DNA of 63,462 nucleotides from Epilithonimonas hispanica (lineage in GTDB: Bacteria; Bacteroidota; Bacteroidia; Flavobacteriales; Weeksellaceae). The translations under genes and the position numbers were made by a program. Under the pieces are notes generated by a model, which worked only from the letters and a program-made list of their open reading frames with translations, did no database searches and was not told the DNA's origin. Position 1 is the first letter of the stretch, and each line of letters opens with the position of its first letter. Below are positions 16,992 to 24,014 of the stretch, piece after piece. The stretch is from NCBI RefSeq assembly GCF_003385395.1, contig NZ_QNUG01000020.1, forward strand, positions 1-63,462, written 5' to 3'.

Positions 16992-18374
16992 ATGTCATTA
17001 ATAAAATCAATCTCAGGAATACGAGGAACCATTGGCGGAAAAGTAAATGATAACTTGACGCCGCTTGATGTTGTAAAATTTGCTTCGGCATTCGGAACTT
17101 GGCTTCAGAATAATAAAAATAAAAAAGATTTAACCTTAGTCATCGGAAGAGACGCAAGAATCTCTGGTCAAATGGTTTCTTCTTTGGTAACCGCAACTCT
17201 TCAAGGTCTTGGAATCAACGTGATTGATTTAGGACTTTCAACTACTCCAACTGTCGAAATAATGGTTCCTGAACTGAAAGCTGACGGAGGAATTATCCTA
17301 ACTGCTTCTCACAATCCAAAACAATGGAACGCCTTAAAATTACTGAATGAAAATGGCGAATTTATCACCGGAGAAAATGGCGCAGAAGTTTTGGCTTTGG
17401 CAGAAAGTGAAGATTTCAATTATGCTGAAGTGGATGATTTGGGGAAATATGAAACAAGAGACGATGCTTTTGATATTCATATTCAACAGGTTTTGAATTT
17501 AGAAATGGTGGATGCAGAAGCTATTAAATCTAAAAATTTCAAAGTAGTTTTGGATGCTGTTAATTCAACTGGAGGAATTGCAATTCCTCAACTCTTGGAG
17601 AGATTGGGCGTTGAAGTGGTGAAATTATATTGCGAACCAACAGGACATTTCCCTCACAATCCTGAGCCTTTAAAAGAACATCTTGGCGACATCTGTGAAT
17701 TGGTAAAAAAAGAAGGCGCTGACCTTGGAATCGTGGTTGATCCAGATGTTGACAGATTGGCTTTGATTGATGAAAAAGGCGAAATGTTTGGCGAAGAATA
17801 CACTTTGGTTGCCGTTGCAGATTATCTTTTGAAAAATAAAAATGGTGTGGCAATCTCCAATCTTTCATCGAGCCGAGCTTTGAGAGACGTTGCGAAAACT
17901 CACAATTCCGAATATTTTGCAAGTGCTGTTGGAGAAGTGAATGTTGTGAACTTAATGAAAGAAAAAAATGCTGTAATCGGTGGTGAAGGAAACGGCGGAA
18001 TCATCTATCCGGATTCGCATTATGGAAGAGATTCTTTGGTTGGTGTTGCTTTGTTCTTGACACATTTAGCCAAAGAAAACAAAACAGTTTCTGAGCTTAG
18101 AGCAGGTTATCCGGCTTATTTTATGGGTAAAAAGAAAATTGAATTGACGCCGGAAATCGATGTTGATGCTTTGCTTGTAAAAGTTCAGGAAGAATATAAA
18201 AATGAAGAAATCTCAACTGTTGACGGTGTGAAAATCGATTTTGCTGAAAATTGGGTTCATTTGAGAAAATCCAATACAGAACCAATTATCAGAATCTACA
18301 CCGAAGCTTTTTCACAAAAAGAAGCCGATAAATTGGGAGATGATATGATTGCGAAAATCAGAAGTTTGATATAA
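16992..18374 (+). CDS. glmM: Phosphoglucosamine mutase (phosphohexomutase family)
   Basis: A 460-residue alpha-D-phosphohexomutase, most likely converting glucosamine-6-P to glucosamine-1-P for peptidoglycan and LPS. The active-site phosphoserine loop TASHNP (Ser106), metal loop DPDVDR (Asp250, Asp252, Asp254), sugar loop GGEGNGGI and phosphate loop RKSNTEPIIR are all present. The ATG at 16992 opens with MSLIKSISGIRGTIGG, typical of the family. The protein is a little longer than E. coli GlmM and lacks a strict GlmM-only marker I can cite, so a broader phosphoglucomutase/mannomutase role remains possible. Flanked by terminators, so monocistronic. Confidence 0.88.
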   Translation: MSLIKSISGIRGTIGGKVNDNLTPLDVVKFASAFGTWLQNNKNKKDLTLVIGRDARISGQMVSSLVTATLQGLGINVIDLGLSTTPTVEIMVPELKADGGIILTASHNPKQWNALKLLNENGEFITGENGAEVLALAESEDFNYAEVDDLGKYETRDDAFDIHIQQVLNLEMVDAEAIKSKNFKVVLDAVNSTGGIAIPQLLERLGVEVVKLYCEPTGHFPHNPEPLKEHLGDICELVKKEGADLGIVVDPDVDRLALIDEKGEMFGEEYTLVAVADYLLKNKNGVAISNLSSSRALRDVAKTHNSEYFASAVGEVNVVNLMKEKNAVIGGEGNGGIIYPDSHYGRDSLVGVALFLTHLAKENKTVSELRAGYPAYFMGKKKIELTPEIDVDALLVKVQEEYKNEEISTVDGVKIDFAENWVHLRKSNTEPIIRIYTEAFSQKEADKLGDDMIAKIRSLI

Positions 18375-18379
18375 TATTG

Positions 18380-18407
18380 AAGGAGGCAAATTTTGCTTCC
18401 TTTTTTA
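18380..18407 (+). terminator. Terminator of the glmM-type gene
   Basis: Imperfect stem GGAGGCAAA / TTTGCTTCC with one wobble pair, followed by a run of T, about 6 bases after the stop. Confidence 0.75.
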
Positions 18408-18435
18408 TTTATTGACAATTATAAAATAATTTGCA

Positions 18436-18690
18436 TTTGGTTATAAATAATAGTGATTGTAACTAATGTAAAACGTATTTGATTACAAACAACCCTGTTT
18501 TTGATTTCCTGCAATTGTATTTTGTTACAAACACCCCTATTTTAAACTCCTTTCTACTGCATTTGGTTACAAGCACCCTTGTTTTAGACTTCCTGCAAAT
18601 GTATTTTGTTTCAAACAAGTTGCGGGAGACTTCCGGAGTTCTTCTTCGGTTACAAACAAGCTTGTTTCAAACCTCCAGAGATTTTAATTA
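18436..18690. repeat. Six degenerate 42-bp tandem repeats
   Basis: Six units with starts 42, 42, 42, 42 and about 41 bases apart, each opening with TTTGGTTACAAACA-like sequence; most continue with a CCCTGTTTTAGACTTCCTGC-like part. Within units the ACAAAC and GTTT(G) parts can pair, and the last unit holds the perfect palindrome AAACAAGCTTGTTT. The array fills the gap between two convergent genes and runs to the MFS stop codon. Because 42 is a multiple of three, one frame stays open for 70 codons, but there is no sign of coding. The rest of the roughly 310-base gap holds only the glmM terminator. Confidence 0.85.
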
Positions 18691-19923
18691 ATACTCCATC
18701 TTCCTCAACTTCTTAGAAGTTGTTCCAATGAACAACGCCGTGAGAACCGTCATCGTTCCACCAAAAACTACTGAACGGACAATACCCATCAGTTTCGCCG
18801 TCAATCCACTTTCAAATTGTCCCAATTCATTACTCGACATAATGAAAATCGAATTCACACTCAAAACTCTTCCACGGATTTCTTCAGGTGTTTTCAGCTG
18901 GACAATTGTTCCTCTAATCACAACACTGATTCCGTCCAACATTCCGCTTAAAACTAAGAATCCAAAAGATAGCCAATACATTTTTGACAATCCAAATCCT
19001 ATAATACACAATCCAAATCCGGAAGCTACAAACAACAGAATCTTACCTTGATTTTTTCTTAATAGAACTAATGACAACGTAATAATGATTATCATAGAAC
19101 CAATATCAGACGCTGCGTTCAGCAATCCAAAACCTTCCGAACCAACTTTTAGAATATCACTCGCAAAAACAGGAATCATCGCTACTACCCCACCAAAAAG
19201 AACAGCAAACATATCCAACATTTGTGCGCCCAGAATCTCTTTAGTTCGATAGATAAAACTCAAACCTTCCTTCATACTTTCAAAGACTTTCACATCTTTT
19301 TTCGTATTCTCGGATTGTTGTTGGTTTACAGTCCAGAAAAACAAAGAAGCAACAGCCATACTCGATATAATCACAATCAAAGTCCATTTGATACTAATCA
19401 AAGCAATCAAAAAACCTCCTAAAGCGTGACCTGAGACCGAAGCAATTAGAAAAGTCGCCTGATTCAGCGTCACAGCATAAGGCAAATTTTCCTGTTTCAC
19501 AATTCTAGGAATCATAGACGGAACCAAAGGCCCGAGAAAAGAACGACAGATTCCTGTAAAAAAAATCACACCATAAATGAAATAGGTAATTTCGTGGCCA
19601 GTAAAATGCATCCTGTGACCAAAAAAAGCCGGAATTAGAAGCAAACTGATCAGAATCACATAAGCATAATTACAAATCAAAAGCAATCTTTTCTTCTCGT
19701 TCATATCGATAATATATCCCGCGTAAAGCGCACAAGAAACCGCAGGAATTACTTCAGAAAGCCCAATTAATCCGATGGAAAAAGGATCTTTTGTCAACTG
19801 ATACACCCACCATCCTAGCAAAGTTGCCAGCATTCGGAACGCGATGATAAGAAAAAATCTGCCTGTTAAAAGATGACGAAATTCTATATTTTTTAAAACT
19901 CGAAGTGGTGTAAAAGAAATCAT
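18688..19923 (-). CDS. MFS transporter (drug efflux or unknown substrate)
   Basis: A 411-residue major facilitator with about 12 predicted transmembrane helices, of the bacterial DHA/ENTS-like type. The ATG at 19923 (MISFTPLRVL) is preferred over one 27 bases further upstream because a TATTTTTG box lies between them. With the box 4 bases from the ATG, a leaderless mRNA is likely. Loop 2-3 (YAGYIIDMNEKKRLLLI) carries a weak version of the MFS signature. Substrate cannot be determined. Its stop codon abuts the 42-bp repeat array. Confidence 0.88.
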   Translation of the reverse strand: MISFTPLRVLKNIEFRHLLTGRFFLIIAFRMLATLLGWWVYQLTKDPFSIGLIGLSEVIPAVSCALYAGYIIDMNEKKRLLLICNYAYVILISLLLIPAFFGHRMHFTGHEITYFIYGVIFFTGICRSFLGPLVPSMIPRIVKQENLPYAVTLNQATFLIASVSGHALGGFLIALISIKWTLIVIISSMAVASLFFWTVNQQQSENTKKDVKVFESMKEGLSFIYRTKEILGAQMLDMFAVLFGGVVAMIPVFASDILKVGSEGFGLLNAASDIGSMIIIITLSLVLLRKNQGKILLFVASGFGLCIIGFGLSKMYWLSFGFLVLSGMLDGISVVIRGTIVQLKTPEEIRGRVLSVNSIFIMSSNELGQFESGLTAKLMGIVRSVVFGGTMTVLTALFIGTTSKKLRKMEY

Positions 19924-19927
19924 TATG

Positions 19928-19935
19928 CAAAAATA
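19928..19935 (-). promoter_or_regulatory. Putative -7 box (TATTTTTG) of the MFS gene
   Basis: Exact TAnnTTTG match on the minus strand, 4 bases before the ATG. Confidence 0.5.
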
Positions 19936-19977
19936 ATCGTTGTAAGCCAATTACTTTCAAATAACACCATAAATTTT

Positions 19978-20075
19978 TAGGAGCTTAATCCCGCTTTCCG
20001 TTACAATCTTTTCCTTTTCTAAGAAAAGCAAAAGGATTTCCACTGCAATCGGGGCTAGTGAGAAAACTTTGTTAT
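19978..20075. repeat. Imperfect palindromic intergenic element (flavobacterial type)
   Basis: Opens with GGAGCTTAATCCCGCTTTCC and closes with AGGATTTCCACTGCAATCGG followed by GGCTA. The two halves are imperfect inverted copies around a CCTTTTCTAAGAAAAGCAAAA centre. I remember very similar AGCCCCGAT...GGGAATAGCTCC elements scattered between genes in Flavobacteriia. It sits in the gap between the MFS and lipoprotein genes. Copy number could not be checked here. Confidence 0.6.
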
Positions 20076-20141
20076 AAAAAAACTTTCAACCTTTACAAGA
20101 CTGAAACCTTCTCTATTTTGTATTATAAAATTCTTAGAATT

Positions 20142-20510
20142 TTAGTAATAGTAATAATTATCATTCGAAGAAACTCTAAACAATGATGCAATCAATGCAG
20201 CAAAAGCAGTTACTCCGACAACTGAGCCGACTACAATAGCAGCCGTTCCAGTAGGATTATTTTTTTTAATCACTCTGATATTATCTTTTGCAATAGTTAC
20301 TTCTTGACTGTTGGAAATTCCCACGATTTTTTCCTCTTCTACAACAGAAACCCTGGCTTTATATTTACGTTTGCCTGTTTCATAAAACGTGTACTTCTTG
20401 CCTGCTTGGATTACAGAGAAATCATTTTTGTTTTTATTTGTGCTATAGATTGTTGTGGTACAAGATTGCAAAAGCAGAAGAAGTGCAATCAGACAAGAAA
20501 AAGTTTTCAT
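20142..20510 (-). CDS. Small lipoprotein with C-terminal membrane helix
   Basis: A 122-residue protein with a lipoprotein signal (MKTFSCLIALLLLLQSC; lipobox LLQSC). A basic, beta-rich middle (KYTFYETGKRKYKARVSVV) is followed by a hydrophobic Gly/Ala/Val segment (AAIVVGSVVGVTAFAALIASLF) and a tail of tyrosines (NDNYYYY). No known domain recognised. The ATG overlaps the stop codon of the GH3-like gene by one base (TAATG), suggesting translational coupling, and a TATATTTG box inside that gene's 3' end could give separate transcription. Confidence 0.75.
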   Translation of the reverse strand: MKTFSCLIALLLLLQSCTTTIYSTNKNKNDFSVIQAGKKYTFYETGKRKYKARVSVVEEEKIVGISNSQEVTIAKDNIRVIKKNNPTGTAAIVVGSVVGVTAFAALIASLFRVSSNDNYYYY

Positions 20511-22009
20511 TATAAATTTAGTTTTGCCAAATATACCGCAATTTTCCTGTCATTTGCAAGCCTTGGAATTTTATTTTGCCCCCCTAATTTACCTTCAGAT
20601 TTCGCATAATCCTGAAAAGCATTTTTCTTCAATTTTGTAATCACTAAAGGTTGCAGAATATTCCCGGAAATCAAATCATCATAGTAAGTATTACGTTGTC
20701 TGAGTTGACAATCCAATTCAGATTTGAAAGCTTCGAAATTTTCTGGTTCTTTTTCAAACTCGATGAACCATTCGTGATAAGGCAAACCTTCTGTTGGATT
20801 CACTTCTGGAGCGAGATGAAATTCTGTAATCTGAGCTGGGAATTTTTCAACGGTTGCTTTCAAAGCTTCTTCTACTTCAAATGCAATCACGTGTTCTCCA
20901 AAAGCTGAAGTGAAATGTTTTGTTCTTCCGGAAACCAAAATTCTGTAAGGATTTTTATCAATAAACCTCACAACATCTCCAATCGAGTAAGCCCAAAGTC
21001 CGGAATTAGTCGTCAGAATCAGAGCATAATCTTTGTTCAGCTCAATATCTTTCAGAGTCAATCGTTCTGCGTTAGGTTTTCCATATTGTTCGAGCGGAAT
21101 GAATTCGTAGAATATCCCGTGATTGGTCAGAAGCAATAATCCCTCTTTTCGATAATCATCCTGAAACGCAAAAAAACCTTCAGAAGCAGGAAACGTCTGA
21201 ACGATATCGACAGGTTTCCCTAATAACTCGTTCATCTTGTCGCGATAAGGTTCGTAGTTAACTCCTCCTGTGATAATCAATTGAAGATTTGGAAAAATCT
21301 GTGTGATTTTTTTTCCGTGTTTATCAATCAGCTTTTCAAAATACATAATCAACCAAGGCGGAATCCCGGAAATCAAAGCCATATTTTCCTTCTCGGTTTC
21401 TTCTACGATTTTATCGACTTTGGTTTCCCAATCTTCGATGCAGTTGGTTTCCCAACTTGGTAGTCTATTTTTCTGAAGATAATTCGGAATGTGATGAGCG
21501 ACAATTCCTGAAAGTCTTCCAGTTTTTACACCATTGACTTCTTCTAATTCTGGAGAACCTTGAAGAAAAATCATTTTTCCGTTGACGAAATCTGCATTAT
21601 TTTTTTTCTCGATATAATGGAAAATGGCACTTTGAGCTGCTGCAATCTGAAAAGGCATTGCATCTTTGGAAATCGGAATGTATTTGGAGCCGGAAGTAGT
21701 TCCAGAAGTTTTTGCAAAATATTCAGGTAGGTCTGGCCAAAGAATCTTGGATTGTCCTTTTTTTACTTTCTCGATATATGGTTTTAAATCTTCATAATCC
21801 GCAACAGAAACATTTTTTTGAAAGTCTTCAATTGATTTTATGGTTTCGAATTGATGTTCTCTTCCGAATAATGTTTTCTCCGCAGTTTTTACCAAATCTA
21901 AAAGCAATTCCTGCTGATTCTGAATCGCATTGGTTTTAAAATTTTTGGATTTTCCGATATGTTTTTTTGCCCAGATGAGAGCGATGTTTTTCTTGATGAA
22001 ATTTAGCAT
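20510..22009 (-). CDS. GH3 auxin-responsive-promoter family protein (acyl-adenylate-type ligase)
   Basis: A 499-residue member of the GH3 branch of the ANL adenylate-forming superfamily. Conserved pieces include FAKTSGTTSGSKYIPIS (ATP/phosphate loop), GGVNYEPYRDKM, TFPASEGFFAFQ and NSGLWAYSIGDVVRF. Plant GH3 enzymes join amino acids to hormones; the bacterial substrate is unknown. The ATG at 22009 (MLNFIKKNIALIWAKK) is preferred to a TTG 15 bases upstream; a TAAATTTG box lies 19 bases before it. Forms an overlapping pair with the downstream lipoprotein gene. Confidence 0.9.
   Translation of the reverse strand: MLNFIKKNIALIWAKKHIGKSKNFKTNAIQNQQELLLDLVKTAEKTLFGREHQFETIKSIEDFQKNVSVADYEDLKPYIEKVKKGQSKILWPDLPEYFAKTSGTTSGSKYIPISKDAMPFQIAAAQSAIFHYIEKKNNADFVNGKMIFLQGSPELEEVNGVKTGRLSGIVAHHIPNYLQKNRLPSWETNCIEDWETKVDKIVEETEKENMALISGIPPWLIMYFEKLIDKHGKKITQIFPNLQLIITGGVNYEPYRDKMNELLGKPVDIVQTFPASEGFFAFQDDYRKEGLLLLTNHGIFYEFIPLEQYGKPNAERLTLKDIELNKDYALILTTNSGLWAYSIGDVVRFIDKNPYRILVSGRTKHFTSAFGEHVIAFEVEEALKATVEKFPAQITEFHLAPEVNPTEGLPYHEWFIEFEKEPENFEAFKSELDCQLRQRNTYYDDLISGNILQPLVITKLKKNAFQDYAKSEGKLGGQNKIPRLANDRKIAVYLAKLNL
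20528..20535 (-). promoter_or_regulatory. Possible internal -7 box (TATATTTG) before the small lipoprotein
   Basis: Exact TAnnTTTG match within the 3' end of the GH3-like gene, 17 bases before the lipoprotein ATG. Confidence 0.35.
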
Positions 22010-22028
22010 TGATAAAATTTTCAATTGT

Positions 22029-22036
22029 CAAATTTA
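22029..22036 (-). promoter_or_regulatory. Putative -7 box (TAAATTTG) of the GH3-like gene
   Basis: Exact TAnnTTTG match on the minus strand, 19 bases upstream of the ATG at 22009; supports that start. Confidence 0.5.
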
Positions 22037-22073
22037 GAGTTTATCTTGTATATAAGTTACTTTAGGTTATAGT

Positions 22074-22150
22074 TTTTGAACACAAAGGTCACAAAGATTC
22101 TTCTCCATCAAAATGTTTTAAGTTCACAAAGGCGCTTCGCTTAGATAAGT
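22074..22150. repeat. CACAAAGG-type intergenic element
   Basis: Contains GAACACAAAGGTCACAAAGA and a second AAGTTCACAAAGGCGCTTCG 50 bases on. The first motif is nearly identical to one end of the element between hemC and hemD (37063-37183). Part of a 411-base gap (22010-22420) that otherwise holds two promoters and the GC-rich element that follows. Confidence 0.5.
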
Positions 22151-22189
22151 TGGATATACAAATGTTATTTTTATATTGGAAGTTTGTTT

Positions 22190-22297
22190 TGTGGCAAATC
22201 TGCGCCCCGGGCTGAGTGGAGCTCTTTTTGTAAGGAGGCACGACGAGCAAAAAAGCAGGAACGAAGCACGGAAAAGGCGCCCAAATCTTAATATTCG
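22190..22297. repeat. GC-rich intergenic element
   Basis: A GC-rich island in AT-rich DNA, beginning GCGCCCCGGGCTGAGTGGAG and ending CACGGAAAAGGCGCCC. GGAGGCACGACGAGC lies at its centre. Only the outer few bases are inverted copies of each other. I remember similar sequences as multi-copy intergenic elements in Chryseobacterium-type genomes; no reading frame is supported. Confidence 0.5.
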
Positions 22298-22381
22298 ACG
22301 AGTGAAATTAATATTAAAAGATTCTGATATTCAAATATTTAAAAAAATATAAATTGTGTTGTGTTTTTTAAATAAAATGTT

Positions 22382-22389
22382 TACTTTTG
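22382..22389 (+). promoter_or_regulatory. Putative -7 box (TACTTTTG) of the rplU-rpmA operon
   Basis: Exact TAnnTTTG match, 31 bases upstream of rplU, with a TTG about 20 bases before it as a possible -33 element. Confidence 0.65.
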
Positions 22390-22420
22390 CACCTCGAATA
22401 ATTATAAAAATTTATAAACA

Positions 22421-22816
22421 ATGTTTGCAATTGTAGAAATAGCAGGGCTTCAATACAAAGTTGAGCAAAACCAAAAGTTGTTTGTGAACCGTTTGAAAGG
22501 AGACAAAGGAGCGAAAGTTTCTTTTGATAAAGTTCTTCTTACTGTAAACGGTGCAGTAACTGTTGGTGCCCCGGCTGTAAACGGTATCGCCGTAGAAGTA
22601 GAAATTCTTGACCACGTTCAAGCTGACAAAGTAATCATTTTCAAAAAGAAAAGAAGAAAAGGTTATGCTAAGAAAAATGGTCACAGACAACAATTAACTC
22701 AAATCCAGATTGTTTCTATCACTGGTTTTGACGGTGCGAAAAAAGATGCTAAAAAAGCTGCTCCTAAGAAAGCTGCTAAAGCTGAAGTAACAGAAACCAG
22801 CGAAACTGCTGAGTAA
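22421..22816 (+). CDS. rplU: 50S ribosomal protein L21
   Basis: A 131-residue ribosomal protein L21. The core (MFAIVEIAGLQYKVEQNQ to QLTQIQIVSI, about 103 residues) is typical and binds 23S rRNA together with L20. The last about 25 residues form a Lys/Ala-rich then acidic extension (KKAAPKKAAKAEVTETSETAE) not present in the short E. coli form. It is followed 27 bases later by rpmA, the conserved order. Confidence 0.98.
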   Translation: MFAIVEIAGLQYKVEQNQKLFVNRLKGDKGAKVSFDKVLLTVNGAVTVGAPAVNGIAVEVEILDHVQADKVIIFKKKRRKGYAKKNGHRQQLTQIQIVSITGFDGAKKDAKKAAPKKAAKAEVTETSETAE

Positions 22817-22843
22817 TTTTTAACCCAAAAAGCTTAAAATAAA

Positions 22844-23101
22844 ATGGCACACAAGAAAGGAGTCGGTAGTTCCAAGAACGGTAGAGAATCTCATTCTAAA
22901 AGACTAGGTGTTAAGATTTTCGGAGGACAAACTGCAATCGCAGGAAACATCATCATCAGACAAAGAGGTACGCAACACCACCCAGGTGAAAACGTAGGAA
23001 TGGGTAAAGATCACACTTTGCACGCTCTTGTTGACGGTACTGTAGTTTTCAGAAAGAAAGCAAACAACAGATCTTTTGTTTCTGTTGAACCAAACGCATA
23101 A
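22844..23101 (+). CDS. rpmA: 50S ribosomal protein L27
   Basis: An 85-residue L27, starting [20 protein letters not shown]. The flexible N-terminus reaches the peptidyl transferase centre and starts directly at MAHKK, so there is no Firmicutes-type cleavable extension. [20 protein letters not shown] is the usual core motif. Second gene of the rplU-rpmA operon and followed by a terminator. Confidence 0.98.
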   Translation: MAHKKGVGSSKNGRESHSKRLGVKIFGGQTAIAGNIIIRQRGTQHHPGENVGMGKDHTLHALVDGTVVFRKKANNRSFVSVEPNA

Positions 23102-23121
23102 TCAACAGCGTTTTATAACAT

Positions 23122-23153
23122 AAAAAATCCCAGCTTTTCAGTTGGGATTTTTT
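23122..23153 (+). terminator. Terminator of rplU-rpmA
   Basis: Stem AAAATCCCA / TGGGATTTT around a 10-base loop, followed by T, about 22 bases after rpmA. It lies between convergent genes and may also serve yebC. Confidence 0.8.
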
Positions 23154-23174
23154 ATTGTTTATATTTTTAGAAAT

Positions 23175-23915
23175 TTAAAGTGTTTCTAATTGTTCTGCTG
23201 TGAACTCCATATTATGGAAAACATTCTGAACATCATCGTCTTCTTCAAAACGCTCCAACATTTTCATATTAGCCTTGAATTGGTCTTCTGTCATTCCTTT
23301 TGTATTGTTTGGAATTCTTTGTAATTCGGCACTTTTTGCCTCGATTCCAAGTTCGTCCAACTTATGAGACAATGAACCAAAATCTTCGAACGCCGTAGTA
23401 ATCATTACTTCTTCATCATCTTTTTCAACATCTTCTGCTCCACCGTCAATCATTTCCATTTCGAAATCATCCCAATCCATTTTGATTTGAGCTAAATCGA
23501 TTGTAAAAATACCTTTTCTATCAAAGATGAAAGCTAATTCACCATTCTTACCAAGATTTCCATCAAACTTATTGAAAATAGCTCTTACGTTAGCCACAGT
23601 TCTCGTAGGATTGTTTGTTGTACATTCTACAAAGAAAGCAACACCACCTTGTCCATATCCTTCGTAAGTGATTTCTTCATAGTTTTCAGCATCAGCACCG
23701 CTTGCTTTTTTGATTGCTCTTTCGACATTATCCTTTGGCATATTAGCACCTTTGGCATTTTGGATACATCTTTTAAGTGCTGGATTGGAATCTGGATCAG
23801 GACCACCAGCTTTCACTGCCAAAGCAATGTCTTTTCCAATCTTTGAAAATGTTTTGGCCATCTTATCCCATCTGGCCATTTTTGAAGCTTTTCTATATTC
23901 GAACGCTCTTCCCAT
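23175..23915 (-). CDS. yebC: YebC/PmpR family DNA-binding regulatory protein
   Basis: A 246-residue TACO1/YebC family protein. The N-terminal HTH-like domain begins MGRAFEYRKASKMARWDKM and contains GGPDPDSNPALKRCIQNAK and NMPKDNVERAIKKASG. YEGYGQGGVAFFVECTTNN is the second conserved block. Family members act as transcription regulators, and recent work on the family ties them to ribosome rescue at proline stretches. Length is normal. A TATTTTTG box sits 21 bases upstream. Confidence 0.96.
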   Translation of the reverse strand: MGRAFEYRKASKMARWDKMAKTFSKIGKDIALAVKAGGPDPDSNPALKRCIQNAKGANMPKDNVERAIKKASGADAENYEEITYEGYGQGGVAFFVECTTNNPTRTVANVRAIFNKFDGNLGKNGELAFIFDRKGIFTIDLAQIKMDWDDFEMEMIDGGAEDVEKDDEEVMITTAFEDFGSLSHKLDELGIEAKSAELQRIPNNTKGMTEDQFKANMKMLERFEEDDDVQNVFHNMEFTAEQLETL

Positions 23916-23936
23916 TTTGTGATTAATTTATTTCTA

Positions 23937-23944
23937 CAAAAATA
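23937..23944 (-). promoter_or_regulatory. Putative -7 box (TATTTTTG) of yebC
   Basis: Exact TAnnTTTG match on the minus strand, 21 bases upstream of the ATG. Confidence 0.55.
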
Positions 23945-23965
23945 CTGAATTATAGAAACAAAAAA

Positions 23966-23993
23966 AATACCTCCAATAAAATTGGAGGTATTT
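23966..23993 (-). terminator. Terminator of the OmpA-family gene
   Basis: Perfect stem AAATACCTCCAAT / ATTGGAGGTATTT with a short AA-type loop, followed on the minus strand by seven T, about 20 bases after the stop. Confidence 0.85.
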
Positions 23994-24014
23994 ATATTTA
24001 GAAATAATGTTTAA

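Noticed and set aside
18479-18691. Open frame of 70 codons on the plus strand
   Set aside because: It lies entirely inside the 42-bp repeat array and is open because 42 is a multiple of three; repetitive hydrophobic translation, no promoter, no family.
22010-22024. TTG start five codons upstream in the GH3-like gene
   Set aside because: Only 4 bases from the -7 box and not needed; ATG at 22009 fits the family start and promoter spacing.
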